Assembly (NCBI RefSeq): GCF_025996515.1
Contig: NZ_BLRH01000009.1
Span: forward strand, 620,001 to 684,000
Origin: Rhizohabitans arisaemae
GTDB taxonomy: Bacteria; Actinomycetota; Actinomycetes; Streptosporangiales; Streptosporangiaceae
Length of the DNA: 64,000 bases
Reading direction: 5' to 3'
Numbering within the stretch: position 1 is the first letter of the stretch; each line of letters opens with the position of its first letter. Below the pieces are notes generated by a model that saw only the letters and a program-made list of their open reading frames with translations, did not search any database and was not told the DNA's origin. This document shows, piece after piece, positions 1 through 9,940 of this stretch. The position numbers were made by a program, and so were the translations under genes.

Positions 1-6
1 GGAGGG

Positions 7-3000
7 GTCGGCCCCGCACCCGCGGGGATGGTCCGTCGACACGCGTCAGTGGCGCGATCGGATCTACGTCGGCCCCGCACCCGCGGGGATGGTCCCCGGG
101 AACGGCCTTATCGGCTCGTATTCCGATAGTCGGCCCCGCACCCGCGGGGATGGTCCTCCGATATGTGGATGCCGCCGGATAGAACGCCGGTCGGCCCCGC
201 ACCCGCGGGGATGGTCCTCGCCTGCTCCGCCGTATTCAGGCTCTGCCCCGGTCGGCCCCGCACCCGCGGGGATGGTCCCTGAACGAGCACCGCGCGGCGG
301 TGCTGGCCGGCGTCGGCGCCGCACCCGCGGGGATGGTCCACGTCGACCGTCATCACGGAGAGGACGGAGGGAGTCGGCCCCGCACCCGCGGGGATGGTCC
401 AAGAGGTCATCATGCCCCTCGCATACGAGACACGTCGGCCCCGCACCCGCGGGGATGGTCCCTGCGGCTGCTCGCGTAGGTGCGGGCAAGACGTGTCGGC
501 CCCGCACCCGCGGGGATGGTCCGACCGAGGCGTCTGAAGCCGGGCTTCCCCTCCCGTCGGCCCCGCACCCGCGGGGATGGTCCTGAGCAACACGGCGCTT
601 CGCGCGCTTTCTAGGCGTCGGCCCCGCACCCGCGGGGATGGTCCGCGGACCGCCAGCGCGGCCATGGAGGGCGCCAGGTCGGCCCCGCACCCGCGGGGAT
701 GGTCCACGCTCGCGGCCCTGGACGACGTCACTGGATCCGTCGGCCCCGCACCCGCGGGGATGGTCCGGACCTTCTTTTCCCGGCAGCCTCCGACCTGATG
801 TCGGCCCCGCACCCGCGGGGATGGTCCGCTCGTCACAGCGTTGGTTCCGTTCCCGGTGCAGTCGGCCCCGCACCCGCGGGGATGGTCCTCTTGTCGCGAT
901 CACGACGCGGCCAGTACTTCAGTCGGCCCCGCACCCGCGGGGATGGTCCCCATCGTGCGCAGCAGGAACAGGCGAGACATAGGTCGGCCCCGCACCCGCG
1001 GGGATGGTCCGTCGACAGGTGTCCCCCCTGGTGTCCGTCCCCCGTCGGCCCCGCACCCGCGGGGATGGTCCGCGGGTCAGCGCTGTCGGCGCGTGAATCC
1101 CACAGTCGGCCCCGCACCCGCGGGGATGGTCCTGCAGGTGGGTGCGCTATGGGGAAGTGCTGCCGGTCGGCCCCGCACCCGCGGGGATGGTCCGAGAGGT
1201 TAGCTGTGCATGTACATGGCGGCATGGTCGGCCCCGCACCCGCGGGGATGGTCCATTGCGTGGCTATGGGCTGGTACATGGCTCTGAGTCGGCCCCGCAC
1301 CCGCGGGGATGGTCCCTCCGCCTGCTCGGAGGGCAACGTGGACCAGGCGTCGGCCCCGCACCCGCGGGGATGGTCCCCGTCGCGGGGGACACGTAGACCG
1401 CCACCTGATGTCGGCCCCGCACCCGCGGGGATGGTCCCAGGCCGGGTACGACTCCTTCGAGCGATATGCCGTCGGCCCCGCACCCGCGGGGATGGTCCGC
1501 GCGGAGCCCTGTCCGAGGAGCGCGCGGAGATGTCGGCCCCGCACCCGCGGGGATGGTCCTTTCCGGCTCGGGGTTCCGGCCCTTGCCGATGTGTCGGCCC
1601 CGCACCCGCGGGGATGGTCCGACCGCCGCCGTCGCGTCGAACGCCCTCCCCGAGTCGGCCCCGCACCCGCGGGGATGGTCCAGCCGCGCGGATCGTCGCC
1701 GGGTGGGAGGTGGTCGGCCCCGCACCCGCGGGGATGGTCCGATGTCACGATACGCGCCGTCGGAGCAGGCGCGGGTCGGCCCCGCACCCGCGGGGATGGT
1801 CCTGCTTGGTACTGACCGGTCACGGCTTATCGCCCGTCGGCCCCGCACCCGCGGGGATGGTCCTTGAGAGGCTATGAGAGACGGCATGGTTGTGTGCTCG
1901 GCCCCGCACCCGCGGGGATGGTCCTGGTCTGCTGACCGGACGCACACATAGCAGGGGGTCGGCCCCGCACCCGCGGGGATGGTCCCCCCGTGACCGCTCT
2001 GATGAGCGTGTCCAGGGGGTCGGCCCCGCACCCGCGGGGATGGTCCTCGAGAGGGCGACGGATAACGCGCGGGTAGCCGGTCGGCCCCGCACCCGCGGGG
2101 ATGGTCCTGCCTCCGGAAGACCCTCCGGGAGGGGATTAGTGTCGGCCCCGCACCCGCGGGGATGGTCCGCAATCCCTCTGATGGTGGTTCTGTCTCCACA
2201 CGTCGGCCCCGCACCCGCGGGGATGGTCCAGTACTTTGTCGAGACTCATATTCTTCTCCTCTGTCGGCCCCGCACCCGCGGGGATGGTCCCGCCTGCTGC
2301 TCCTCAGGCGTCAGGCCGCGCTGGTCGGCCCCGCACCCGCGGGGATGGTCCTCCGAGGAGGCGTGCGACTCTGTCAGCCTCCCGGTCGGCCCCGCACCCG
2401 CGGGGATGGTCCTTGAGCGTGACTATCTGGCAGGCATCACGCCTGGTCGGCCCCGCACCCGCGGGGATGGTCCGGCCCGCGCCTCCGGCCGCCGGAAGCG
2501 CGGGCCGTCGGCCCCGCACCCGCGGGGATGGTCCGCCTCCACAGGATCCGTTCGCCGTGCTCGGGCAGTCGGCCCCGCACCCGCGGGGATGGTCCCTCCC
2601 CCAGGGCTCGAAACCCGGGGATGTGCCGGTCGGCCCCGCACCCGCGGGGATGGTCCTGCGTGTCGGTGTCGACGTCAGCCCGATCTGTCGTCGGCCCCGC
2701 ACCCGCGGGGATGGTCCCATTGTGCAGTGTCCGGCCGGACAGCAGACCGTGTCGGCCCCGCACCCGCGGGGATGGTCCCTTTCCCTTCGGCCGGCTCCGC
2801 CTTGATCACTGGTCGGCCCCGCACCCGCGGGGATGGTCCGAGCAGAGCACGGATGGTTCGGGCGCTCTGCGAGTCGGCCCCGCACCCGCGGGGATGGTCC
2901 TCAGCCTCTCACGATTCAGTGGGATACAGCGTCGTCGGCCCCGCACCCGCGGGGATGGTCCTGATGCGGTCGGCCCGTGCCTGTCCGGCCGCGTGTCGGC

Positions 3001-4957
3001 CCCGCACCCGCGGGGATGGTCCACCTGGACGGTGCCCCGCCCAAAGGGAAGCATGGTCGGCCCCACACCCGCGGGGATGGTCCTGACTGAGCAGGGGTCG
3101 GATGTGACCGGTAGGAGTCGGCCCCGCACCCGCGGGGATGGTCCCGCGCCGCAGCGGGCACCACGGCCGATGGTGCTGTCGGCCCCGCACCCGCGGGGAT
3201 GGTCCGCTCGGCGACAAGGGGTGGGACGTCAAGACGGTGTCGGCCCCGCACCCGCGGGGATGGTCCCCCTTGCCGGAGTCGCGATGTGCGATTGCCCGGG
3301 TCGGCCCCGCACCCGCGGGGATGGTCCGCCTGCTAGGCGATGATGGCAAGCCTGCCAATGGTCGGCCCCGCACCCGCGGGGATGGTCCGCCCAGGGGGCA
3401 TGTCAAATAGGCGGTACCTACGTCGGCCCCGCACCCGCGGGGATGGTCCCTCCGGTCGGCGTACGTGTTCTCGTCGATCTACGTCGGCCCCGCACCCGCG
3501 GGGATGGTCCGCGGGGCCTCCTCGCCGCGCACGCCGACATGAGGTCGGCCCCGCACCCGCGGGGATGGTCCCCGTCCCGTATGCCTGGGTGGCTCAGACC
3601 CGGCGTCGGCCCCGCACCCGCGGGGATGGTCCGGGCGGAGTCGGGAAAACCAGCGTCACGGCCAAGTCGGCCCCGCACCCGCGGGGATGGTCCCCCGTGG
3701 CGCGGCCGTGGACGAGCTTGGACTTCGTCGGCCCCGCACCCGCGGGGATGGTCCCGTACCGAGACAGGCCCCCACCTCGGAACTCGTCGGCCCCGCACCC
3801 GCGGGGATGGTCCGCGGGTGGTCCTCCCGTCCTGGCGTTCCACCTCGTCGGCCTCGCACCCGCGGGGATGGTCCCGGCGGCCCTTCGGCCCCGGGCGGCG
3901 GGGTGAGGTCGGGATGGTCCCGGACCGTGTTGGGCGATGACGAGAGGGTTGCCGTCGGCCCCGCACCCGCGGGGATGGTCCTCTCCCCGCATGCGCGGGG
4001 ACCAGAGTAGGACCGTCGGCCCCGCACCCGCGGGGATGGTCCCTGGTGATGGCGACCCTGGTGACGGCAGGGCTGGTCGGCCCCGCACCCGCGGGGATGG
4101 TCCGCGCCGGTTCCAAGACTGTCGGCCTGACGGCGCGACGGCCCCGCACCCACGGGGATGGTCCGCTCTCTGGCCGCTCGGGGTTCAAGTGTCTTACGTC
4201 GGCCCCGCACCCGCGGGGATGGTCCCGCCCAGCAGCCTGACGGCTGCCGTCACTACTCGTCGGCCCCGCACCCGCGGGGATGGTCCTCGATCGTGATCGG
4301 CACGGCATCGCCGTAGGGCGTCGGCCCCGCACCCGCGGGGATGGTCCCCGGACGCCTCCGGGGATGACGTCCAGTCCGGGGTCGGCCCCGCACCCGCGGG
4401 GATGGTCCTCCGACGGTCTTCGACCCGGCGACCCCGGCGTCGTCGGCCCCGCACCCGCGGGGATGGTCCGGCTCCGTACATACGCCCTCAGGTCCGGGCA
4501 TGGTCGGCCCCGCATCTGCGGGGATGATCCGGGTGGCGTCGCGAGCGGGCAGAGCCGCCGCGGGTCGGCCCCGCACCCGCGGGGATGGTCCTCTTCAGCT
4601 TCGCCTTGGACGGCGCCTGCCATCGTCGGCCCCGCACCCACGGGGATGGTCCCGACTGGATCCGTACCACCGACACGTTCGACGCGTCGGCCCCGCACCC
4701 GCGGGGATGGTCCCCCGAGCGCGACCAGGTCCTCCTCGGTGCCCCCGTCGGCCCCGCACTCGCGGGGATGGTCCTGGCCACCACAATCAGCATTCCACCG
4801 CCTATCAGTCGGCCCCGCACCCACGGGGATGGTCCGATCGACATTGGAGGGGATGCGATCACCCTGGTGTCGGCCCCGCACCCGCGGGGATGGTCCTCGC
4901 CTGCGCCTCCTGCGTCTGGTTCTCGAACCGTCGGCCCCGCACCTGCGGGGATGGTCC
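7..4957 (+). CRISPR. Type I-E-like CRISPR array, 82 repeats, left end outside window
   Basis: A 28-bp repeat starting GTCGGCCCCGC and ending GGGGATGGTCC recurs every 61 bp. I count 82 repeat positions and 81 complete spacers. Spacers are 33 nt except two of 31 nt (1682-1712, 3755-3785) and one of 34 nt (1741-1774). The repeat core can fold as CCCCGC-ACCC-GCGGGG, as in type I-E repeats cut by Cas6e, and the ATGGTCC end would form the crRNA 5' handle on the plus strand. Repeats are nearly invariant on the left and vary on the right (4137, 4503, 4625, 4747, 4808, 4930), so the right is the old, leader-distal end and the leader lies left of base 1. One repeat (3908-3920) has lost 15 bp. Bases 1-6 are the tail of a further spacer. 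No cas gene is in the window. Confidence 0.98.
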
Positions 4958-5022
4958 CTCGGTTGGCGGCTGAGGGCGGTCTGGTGCTACCTTCCGGACC
5001 TGGCCAGGGCATCATCTGGCGA

Positions 5023-5334
5023 TCACGAGTAGGCGGCGGTTACCTGGTAGATGCCGAAGACGGGGCTTCGGCCGACGTCTTGGTACGGGCGAAGGGGCGC
5101 GGTGGTGCCCTTGTGGGCGGCGCCGCGTTCCCAGGTTTGGAAGGCTTCGGCGCTCTCCCACTCGCTCATCACGATAAAGCGGGATTTATCGCCTTCGTCG
5201 CGGAGCAGGACGTTGCCCAGGAGGCCTGGCGTGCCGGCCAGGGCGCCGCTGACCTGGTGGTATGCCCGCTCGACCGCCCCGGGGTCATCCCCCGGGGCGG
5301 CCACGTAGACGAGTACCCGGACTCGACCGATCAT
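5023..5334 (-). CDS. ABM-family monooxygenase, polyketide tailoring
   Basis: 103 aa, the size of a single antibiotic-biosynthesis-monooxygenase (ABM, ferredoxin-like dimeric alpha/beta barrel) domain. These cofactor-free enzymes oxidise or cyclise aromatic polyketide intermediates. The opening strand RVLVYVAA and the FIVMSEWESAEAFQTWE segment (about residues 52-68) match the family pattern. It is the last gene of the minus-strand operon running from 9789; its ATG overlaps the stop of the gene before it (ATGA, 5331-5334), so it is probably translationally coupled. It could be a cyclase rather than an oxygenase, since the fold serves both. The CRISPR array begins 65 bp beyond its stop. Confidence 0.8.
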   Translation of the reverse strand: MIGRVRVLVYVAAPGDDPGAVERAYHQVSGALAGTPGLLGNVLLRDEGDKSRFIVMSEWESAEAFQTWERGAAHKGTTAPLRPYQDVGRSPVFGIYQVTAAYS

Positions 5335-5642
5335 CCGCCCGCCGCTCCGGTCATCGCGTAGACGACGCTCATCGTGGTCATCGAGCCGGACGAGCGATAG
5401 GGGTGAAGCTTGGTGCGGTGCTCCAGGTGCTCGTCGCTCGTCTCGAACGCCCGGAACCGCGGCTCGTCGACCCAGTCGCTCATCACGTAGTAGACGTGTT
5501 CCTCTTCCTCACTCCGGGAGAGCCACTGCCCGAGGTTGGCCGGATGGTCGGTGATCGCCTTGCCGACCCGGAGCCAGGTCTCCTCGAACTCCCTTTCCAT
5601 CCCCGGATGGATGTTCATCCGGAGCAGCACCCGAAAGGCCAT
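5331..5642 (-). CDS. ABM-family monooxygenase, second copy
   Basis: 103 aa with an ABM-like ferredoxin fold pattern: first strand FRVLLRMNIHPG, then the YYVMSDWVDEPRFRAFE segment (about residues 51-67). It is only distantly similar to its neighbour at 5023-5334, so the pair could act as two different enzymes or as a heterodimer. It overlaps both neighbours by 4 bp (ATGA at 5331 and at 5642), showing a tightly coupled block of ketoreductase, ABM and ABM. The likely role is oxygenation or ring closure of the aromatic polyketide made by the KS-alpha system upstream. Family assignment is firm; the reaction is inferred. Confidence 0.78.
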   Translation of the reverse strand: MAFRVLLRMNIHPGMEREFEETWLRVGKAITDHPANLGQWLSRSEEEEHVYYVMSDWVDEPRFRAFETSDEHLEHRTKLHPYRSSGSMTTMSVVYAMTGAAGG

Positions 5643-6364
5643 CAGATTCCTCCGTCCACATGGATGGTCTCGCCGGTCACGAAGGTGGACAGGTCGCTGG
5701 CGAGGAAGAGCACCGGTCCGGCGATCTCATCCGCCTGTCCGAGCCTGCCGAGCGGGATCATCCGCTGGTACCGCTCCCGGACCTCCGGCGGGGTCTCGGC
5801 CTCGGTCTCCACCGGGCCGGGGGCGATCACGTTGACCCGGATGCCCTTGGGGCCGAGTTCCTTGGCCGCGGAACGGGTCAAGCCGATCAGTCCGGCTTTG
5901 GCCGCGGTGTAATGGGCCCGGAGCGGGATGCCGATGGTGGCGACCCGCGAGCCGATCAAAACGATCGACGATCCGGCGCCGAGCAGCGGGAGTGTGCCTT
6001 GAATCAGCAGGTAGGCGCCGGTGAGGTTGGTGTTGACCACGCGGTGCCACTCGGCCAGGGGCAGTTCCGGAAACGGGATGTGGCTGATCACGCCGGCGTT
6101 GTGCACGACCAGGTCGAGAGAGCCGAGCCGGGTCCGGCACTCCTCGACCAGCCGGGTGACGTCCTCGGGGTCTCCCATGTCGGCCTTGACGACGTGGTGG
6201 TCGCCGCCGATCTCCTTGAGTTCCCTGGCCAGGGCTTCGCCGTCGCCCCGGGCGCAGGTCACCACATTGACGCCGCTGTGGGCGAGCGCCAGCACGATGC
6301 TCCGGCCGATCCCGCGGGTTCCCCCGGTGACCAGGGCCTTCTTGCCTTCCAGTTTGAGGTTCAT
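5642..6364 (-). CDS. SDR ketoreductase (FabG-like), polyketide cluster
   Basis: 240 aa, a classical short-chain dehydrogenase/reductase. The NADP(H)-binding motif TGGTRGIG is at residues 13-20, the NAG strand motif at 89-91, catalytic Ser139 in IGSR, and Tyr152/Lys156 in YTAAK, so the active site looks complete. It ends in the usual VTGETIHVDGG pattern. The likely role is reduction of a keto group on the polyketide or a shunt ring, as FabG-like enzymes do in type II PKS clusters. Its stop overlaps the ATG of the ABM gene at 5642, and the DUF1772 gene lies 11 bp upstream. A second SDR at 34178 is similar but has lost its catalytic Tyr. Confidence 0.88.
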   Translation of the reverse strand: MNLKLEGKKALVTGGTRGIGRSIVLALAHSGVNVVTCARGDGEALARELKEIGGDHHVVKADMGDPEDVTRLVEECRTRLGSLDLVVHNAGVISHIPFPELPLAEWHRVVNTNLTGAYLLIQGTLPLLGAGSSIVLIGSRVATIGIPLRAHYTAAKAGLIGLTRSAAKELGPKGIRVNVIAPGPVETEAETPPEVRERYQRMIPLGRLGQADEIAGPVLFLASDLSTFVTGETIHVDGGI

Positions 6365-6375
6365 GTTCTCTCCAG

Positions 6376-6837
6376 CTAGATGAGTGCCACGGCCCCGGCC
6401 GTGTTCAGGGCGAAGGCGGCGAGTGCGAGCGCCGTACGGAACCTGTTCCAGCCCGCCCAGCGCGCCCGCGGGTCACGCTCGGCCCAGTCCGGCGGCTCGG
6501 CGCCCGGGTCGAGCGACATGACGTACCGGTTGATCGGGACGTTCTTCACCACCGAGATCACCATCACGATCACCAGCACCGCGGTGGCGGCGCCGAACAG
6601 CAGCCGTCCCGCCGGTCCCGGGGCGACGACCGTCAGGACGAGGCCGGCCACGACGGTGAGCCCGTGGACGATCGGCATGAACGGGTCGTAGCGTCGCCAC
6701 AAGTACTGAATCGTCTCGACGTAGCTTCGATAGGACTGCACGACGGTCAGCGGCCCGATGCCCATCACGGTCGAGAGCATGATCCCCGAGGTGACCCCGT
6801 TCCCGAGCAGCGCCAGCGAGACGAGAAGCTCGATCAT
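6376..6837 (-). CDS. DUF1772 (anthrone-oxygenase-like) membrane protein
   Basis: 153 aa with four predicted membrane helices (about residues 3-30, 58-76, 80-97, 135-153) and the DUF1772 signature NVPINRYV (about 100-107) followed by a W-rich loop ending WAGWNRFR. The family includes anthrone oxygenases from aromatic polyketide pathways, which convert anthrones to anthraquinones, and many uncharacterised bacterial proteins. Its position between aromatase and ketoreductase genes of a type II PKS operon supports an oxidation step on a polycyclic intermediate at the membrane. Function is inferred from family and context. Confidence 0.75.
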   Translation of the reverse strand: MIELLVSLALLGNGVTSGIMLSTVMGIGPLTVVQSYRSYVETIQYLWRRYDPFMPIVHGLTVVAGLVLTVVAPGPAGRLLFGAATAVLVIVMVISVVKNVPINRYVMSLDPGAEPPDWAERDPRARWAGWNRFRTALALAAFALNTAGAVALI

Positions 6838-6843
6838 CGCGGC

Positions 6844-7311
<468 letters not shown>

Positions 7312-7380
7312 TCACACTCCTTCACCGTCTCGGGTGATTCGTCGATGCTGCCGCTGCACGCGGCTTGACCTGCCATGTGT

Positions 7381-7413
7381 CCGGTACGGCTTTCGCGGTC
7401 CGCGCCGTACCGG
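7381..7413. other. Hairpin in the ACP-aromatase gap
   Basis: Perfect 10-bp inverted repeat CCGGTACGGC (7381-7390) and GCCGTACCGG (7404-7413) with a 13-nt loop, in the 190-bp space between the ACP stop and the aromatase start. It has no T-tract. It could reduce read-through or stabilise the upstream ACP-bearing mRNA, making the downstream genes less expressed than the KS/ACP. Confidence 0.5.
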
Positions 7414-7462
7414 CCCGGCAGCCGGCGGAACGCCGTACCAAACGGTCGGTCCAGCCGCGTCC

Positions 7463-7485
7463 TGCCTATGTTGAATTGCCTATGT
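7463..7485. promoter_or_regulatory. Direct repeat TGCCTATGT x2 upstream of aromatase
   Basis: TGCCTATGT occurs at 7463-7471 and again at 7477-7485, 14 bp start to start, just past the ACP stop and ahead of the aromatase gene on the minus strand. Spaced direct repeats are typical operators of pathway regulators. Partly similar TGCCTAT and GCCTATATG words occur upstream of the oxidase genes at 36794 and 45956. A role as operator is inference. Confidence 0.35.
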
Positions 7486-7495
7486 CGAGCCCGCT

Positions 7496-7753
7496 TCAGA
7501 CCGCGGTGGCGATGCGCTTGTTGATGTATTCGACGGCTTCGCCGGGGGTTTTCATCTCGTCGACGGCTTCGTCGGGCATGGGTACGCCGTACTCCTGCTG
7601 AACCCGCGCGGCCATCTCCAGGACGGCGAGCGAGTCATATCCCAGATCCTCGAAGAGAATGTCGTGGATCTCCCCGTCGAGGTCTGCGACCTCGCTCTCG
7701 CCGGCACACTGCCGCATGATCCGCCGGACATCACCCAAGGTGAAGGTTGTCAT
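7496..7753 (-). CDS. Acyl carrier protein of type II PKS (partner of KS-alpha)
   Basis: 85 aa acidic four-helix acyl carrier protein. Ser41 in LGYDSLAVLE is the phosphopantetheine attachment site. It carries the growing polyketide between KS-alpha/CLF and the cyclases. The start at 7753 was chosen because a longer reading upstream would run into the KS gene; from this ATG the protein has normal ACP length. It lies 26 bp after KS-alpha, in the place where a chain-length-factor gene normally intervenes. A second ACP lies next to the CLF at 37790. Confidence 0.93.
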   Translation of the reverse strand: MTTFTLGDVRRIMRQCAGESEVADLDGEIHDILFEDLGYDSLAVLEMAARVQQEYGVPMPDEAVDEMKTPGEAVEYINKRIATAV

Positions 7754-7779
7754 GTTCTCTCCATCGCAGTTGTGATCGC

Positions 7780-9033
7780 TCAGCGCGCCAGCACCATGGC
7801 GGACTGGAACCCGCCGAAGCCGCTGCCGACGCTGAGCACCCGGTCCATCCGCACCTGGCGCGCCGTCAGCGGCACGTAGTCCAGGTCGCATTCGGGGTCA
7901 GGGGTGTGCAGGTTCGCGGTGGGCGGGACCACCTGGTGTTCCAGTGCGAGCGCGCAGGCGGCCACCTCGATGGAGCCGATCGCCCCCAGCGAGTGCCCGA
8001 TCATGGATTTGATCGAGCTGACCGGCACCCGGTACGCCCGGTCGCCGAGGCTGCGCTTGAAGGCCGCGGTCTCGTGCCGGTCGTTCTGCCGGGTGCCGGA
8101 GCCGTGCGCGTTGATGTAGTCGATGTCGTCCGGGACGACCCGGGCCTGGCGCATCGCCACCTCGATCGCCTCGGCCATCTCCCGGCCGTCCGGCTTGAGG
8201 CCGGTCATGTGGAACGCGTTGCTCCGGCTCGCGAACCCGGCGATCTCCGCATAGATGTGCGCGCCGCGTTTCACCGCGGCGTCCCGCTCCTCCAGCACCA
8301 TCACGGCGGAGCCCTCACCGAGGACGAACCCGTTCCGGTTCCGGTCGAACGGCCTGGAGGCGTGCTCGGGGTCGTCGTTGTTCGGCGACGTCGCCTTGAT
8401 CGCGTCGAAGCAGGCCGAGGTGATCGGGGAGATCGGGGCGTCGGTGGCGCCCGCGAGCACCACGTCGGCCGAGCCTTCCCGGATGAGCTGGAAGCCGTAC
8501 CCCATCGAGTCGAGCCCCGCCGTGCAGCCCGTCGAGATCAGCGAGACCGGCCCCTCGGCCTGGCAGGCCCAGGCCACCTCGCAGGCGAGCGTGCTCGGCA
8601 CCATGTAGCCGTACAGGTGCGGCACGCCGTACCGCCAGTCGACGTTCCACTTCCGGCCGCCGTCGCTGAGCACGATGTACTCGTCCTCCAGGCCGGTGGT
8701 ACAGCCGACGGCACTGCCGAGGCTCACCCCGACCCTGGCCGGGTCGACGTCGCCGAACTCCAGACCGCTGTCGGCGAACGCCTCGCGGGCACTGACCACA
8801 CCGAACTGGGCCGCCCGGTCCATCCGGCGGATCTCCTGCGGGGTGAGCCCTTCGGCGGCCGGGTCGAAGTCGCATTCCGCGGCGATCCGGGAGCGGAAGC
8901 CCTCGGGGTTGAACAGGGAGATCGTCCTGGTCGCGGTACGGCCCGCGGTGAGCAGGTCCCAGAAGGCCTTCGCCCCGACCCCGCCCGGTGCGACGACGCC
9001 GATCCCGGTGATGACGACGCGGCGTCCGCTCAT
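7780..9033 (-). CDS. Type II PKS ketosynthase alpha subunit (KS-alpha)
   Basis: 417 aa beta-ketoacyl synthase of the aromatic type II class, which condenses malonyl units together with a chain-length factor. Active residues are all present: Cys170 in STGCTAGLD, His310 in NAHGSGT, Lys342 and His347 in [11 protein letters not shown]. It is therefore the catalytic alpha subunit. Its ATG overlaps the cupin stop (ATGA, 9030-9033). Unusually, the next gene is the ACP and not a CLF; the only CLF in the window is at 38056, about 29 kb away. The order cyclase, cupin, KS-alpha, ACP, aromatase otherwise resembles whiE-type spore-pigment loci. Confidence 0.95.
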   Translation of the reverse strand: MSGRRVVITGIGVVAPGGVGAKAFWDLLTAGRTATRTISLFNPEGFRSRIAAECDFDPAAEGLTPQEIRRMDRAAQFGVVSAREAFADSGLEFGDVDPARVGVSLGSAVGCTTGLEDEYIVLSDGGRKWNVDWRYGVPHLYGYMVPSTLACEVAWACQAEGPVSLISTGCTAGLDSMGYGFQLIREGSADVVLAGATDAPISPITSACFDAIKATSPNNDDPEHASRPFDRNRNGFVLGEGSAVMVLEERDAAVKRGAHIYAEIAGFASRSNAFHMTGLKPDGREMAEAIEVAMRQARVVPDDIDYINAHGSGTRQNDRHETAAFKRSLGDRAYRVPVSSIKSMIGHSLGAIGSIEVAACALALEHQVVPPTANLHTPDPECDLDYVPLTARQVRMDRVLSVGSGFGGFQSAMVLAR

Positions 9034-9467
9034 CGGTGGCCTCCCACCTCCGGGTGCGGCTCGCCCTCGGCCGGCGGCGCCTCGGTGTCGACGTGCCCGA
9101 GTTCGGGCCTGGGTGCGAGCGGGGACAGGTGGAAGACCGCGTGGGCGGGTTCGTCGCCGGGGTTGGAGACGCGGTGCCGCACGTTCTTGGGGATCATCAC
9201 GCCGTCGCCCGGGGCGAGCAGGAGTTCGCGTTCCCCGTCGATGAGGACGCGCAGGGATCCTCGGACGAGGAGCACGAACTCCTCGGAGTAGGGGTGGTAG
9301 TGCTCGGAGACGTACTCGCCGGGGGCGAGGTCGAGCACCCCCATGAAGCCGGAGGTCGAGCCGGCCGTCTTCGGGCTGAGCACGACGCGGATCTCCCCGC
9401 CTCGGCGGCGGTTGACCGCGACGTCGGCGGCGGAGACGGTCTTGATCACATCGAGGGTTTCAGGCAT
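9030..9467 (-). CDS. Cupin protein of polyketide cluster (WhiE ORFII-like)
   Basis: 145 aa single-domain cupin. The metal-binding HxH(x)nE motif is seen in [10 protein letters not shown] (about residues 55-64), followed by the second cupin motif with [15 protein letters not shown] (about 98-112, His at 110). Small cupins of this kind lie directly before KS-alpha in spore-pigment (whiE, cur, sch) clusters; their exact reaction is not settled, but a role in ring oxidation or cyclisation is assumed. A GGAG ribosome-binding site precedes the ATG, which overlaps the cyclase stop; its own stop overlaps KS-alpha. Confidence 0.85.
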   Translation of the reverse strand: MPETLDVIKTVSAADVAVNRRRGGEIRVVLSPKTAGSTSGFMGVLDLAPGEYVSEHYHPYSEEFVLLVRGSLRVLIDGERELLLAPGDGVMIPKNVRHRVSNPGDEPAHAVFHLSPLAPRPELGHVDTEAPPAEGEPHPEVGGHR

Positions 9468-9789
9468 CGTCTCCTGCTTCCCAGACGTAGAAGGGGGTCG
9501 CCATGGCGTCCTTCGGTTCCCGCCAGTTCGGGTCGTAGGGCCGCACCTGCTGGGCGAGCTGACTGTTTATCTCGTCATAAAGCGGATGACTTCGTGCTTT
9601 GTAGAGATTCGGGGTGATGTCCTGGTCCGCCTCGACGAGGTGGAAGTAGAGGTCGTGGAAACGGAAAAGCGTCCGCCGCGACACTCCGATCATGTGGGGC
9701 AGCTCGGTGGCGTCGGATTTGGCGAAAATGCTCGCCACCGCGTCCGCGTTGCCCGGCTCCATCCGAGCGACGATCAACGTCCGGTGCAC
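9460..9789 (-). CDS. TcmI-family polyketide cyclase
   Basis: 109 aa, the size of tetracenomycin F2 cyclase TcmI and WhiE ORFVII. Family blocks: TLIVARMEPG near the start, IGVSRRTLFRFHDLYFHLVE in the middle, and HPLYDEINSQL later. These ferredoxin-fold proteins close the last ring of the polycycle. GTG start at 9789 with AGGAG six bases upstream; it is the first gene of the 9789-5023 operon, and the only promoter space is the 150-bp gap to the divergent sialidase-like gene. The stop overlaps the cupin ATG region by 8 bp. Confidence 0.9.
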   Translation of the reverse strand: MHRTLIVARMEPGNADAVASIFAKSDATELPHMIGVSRRTLFRFHDLYFHLVEADQDITPNLYKARSHPLYDEINSQLAQQVRPYDPNWREPKDAMATPFYVWEAGDDA

Positions 9790-9940
9790 GCGATTCTCCT
9801 GTCAACGGTGCTGGGAAACCGATACTCTCCGTGTCGGGTCGCACCCCGGTCGAGCCGCAATCGAGCCCGACGGCCCCTCCCGCCGAAAGCTCAAGCTCCG
9901 GTCAAGGAGCCCGCGAGCAGACCGCCCGAAGGTGATGACC

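Noticed and set aside
64-4881. Many long Arg/Pro/Gly-rich open frames in both strands of the CRISPR array
   Set aside because: They are translations of the repeat (PSPRVRGR, TIPAGAGPT, DHPRGCGAD patterns) with random spacer residues; the 61-bp period leaves frames open by chance.
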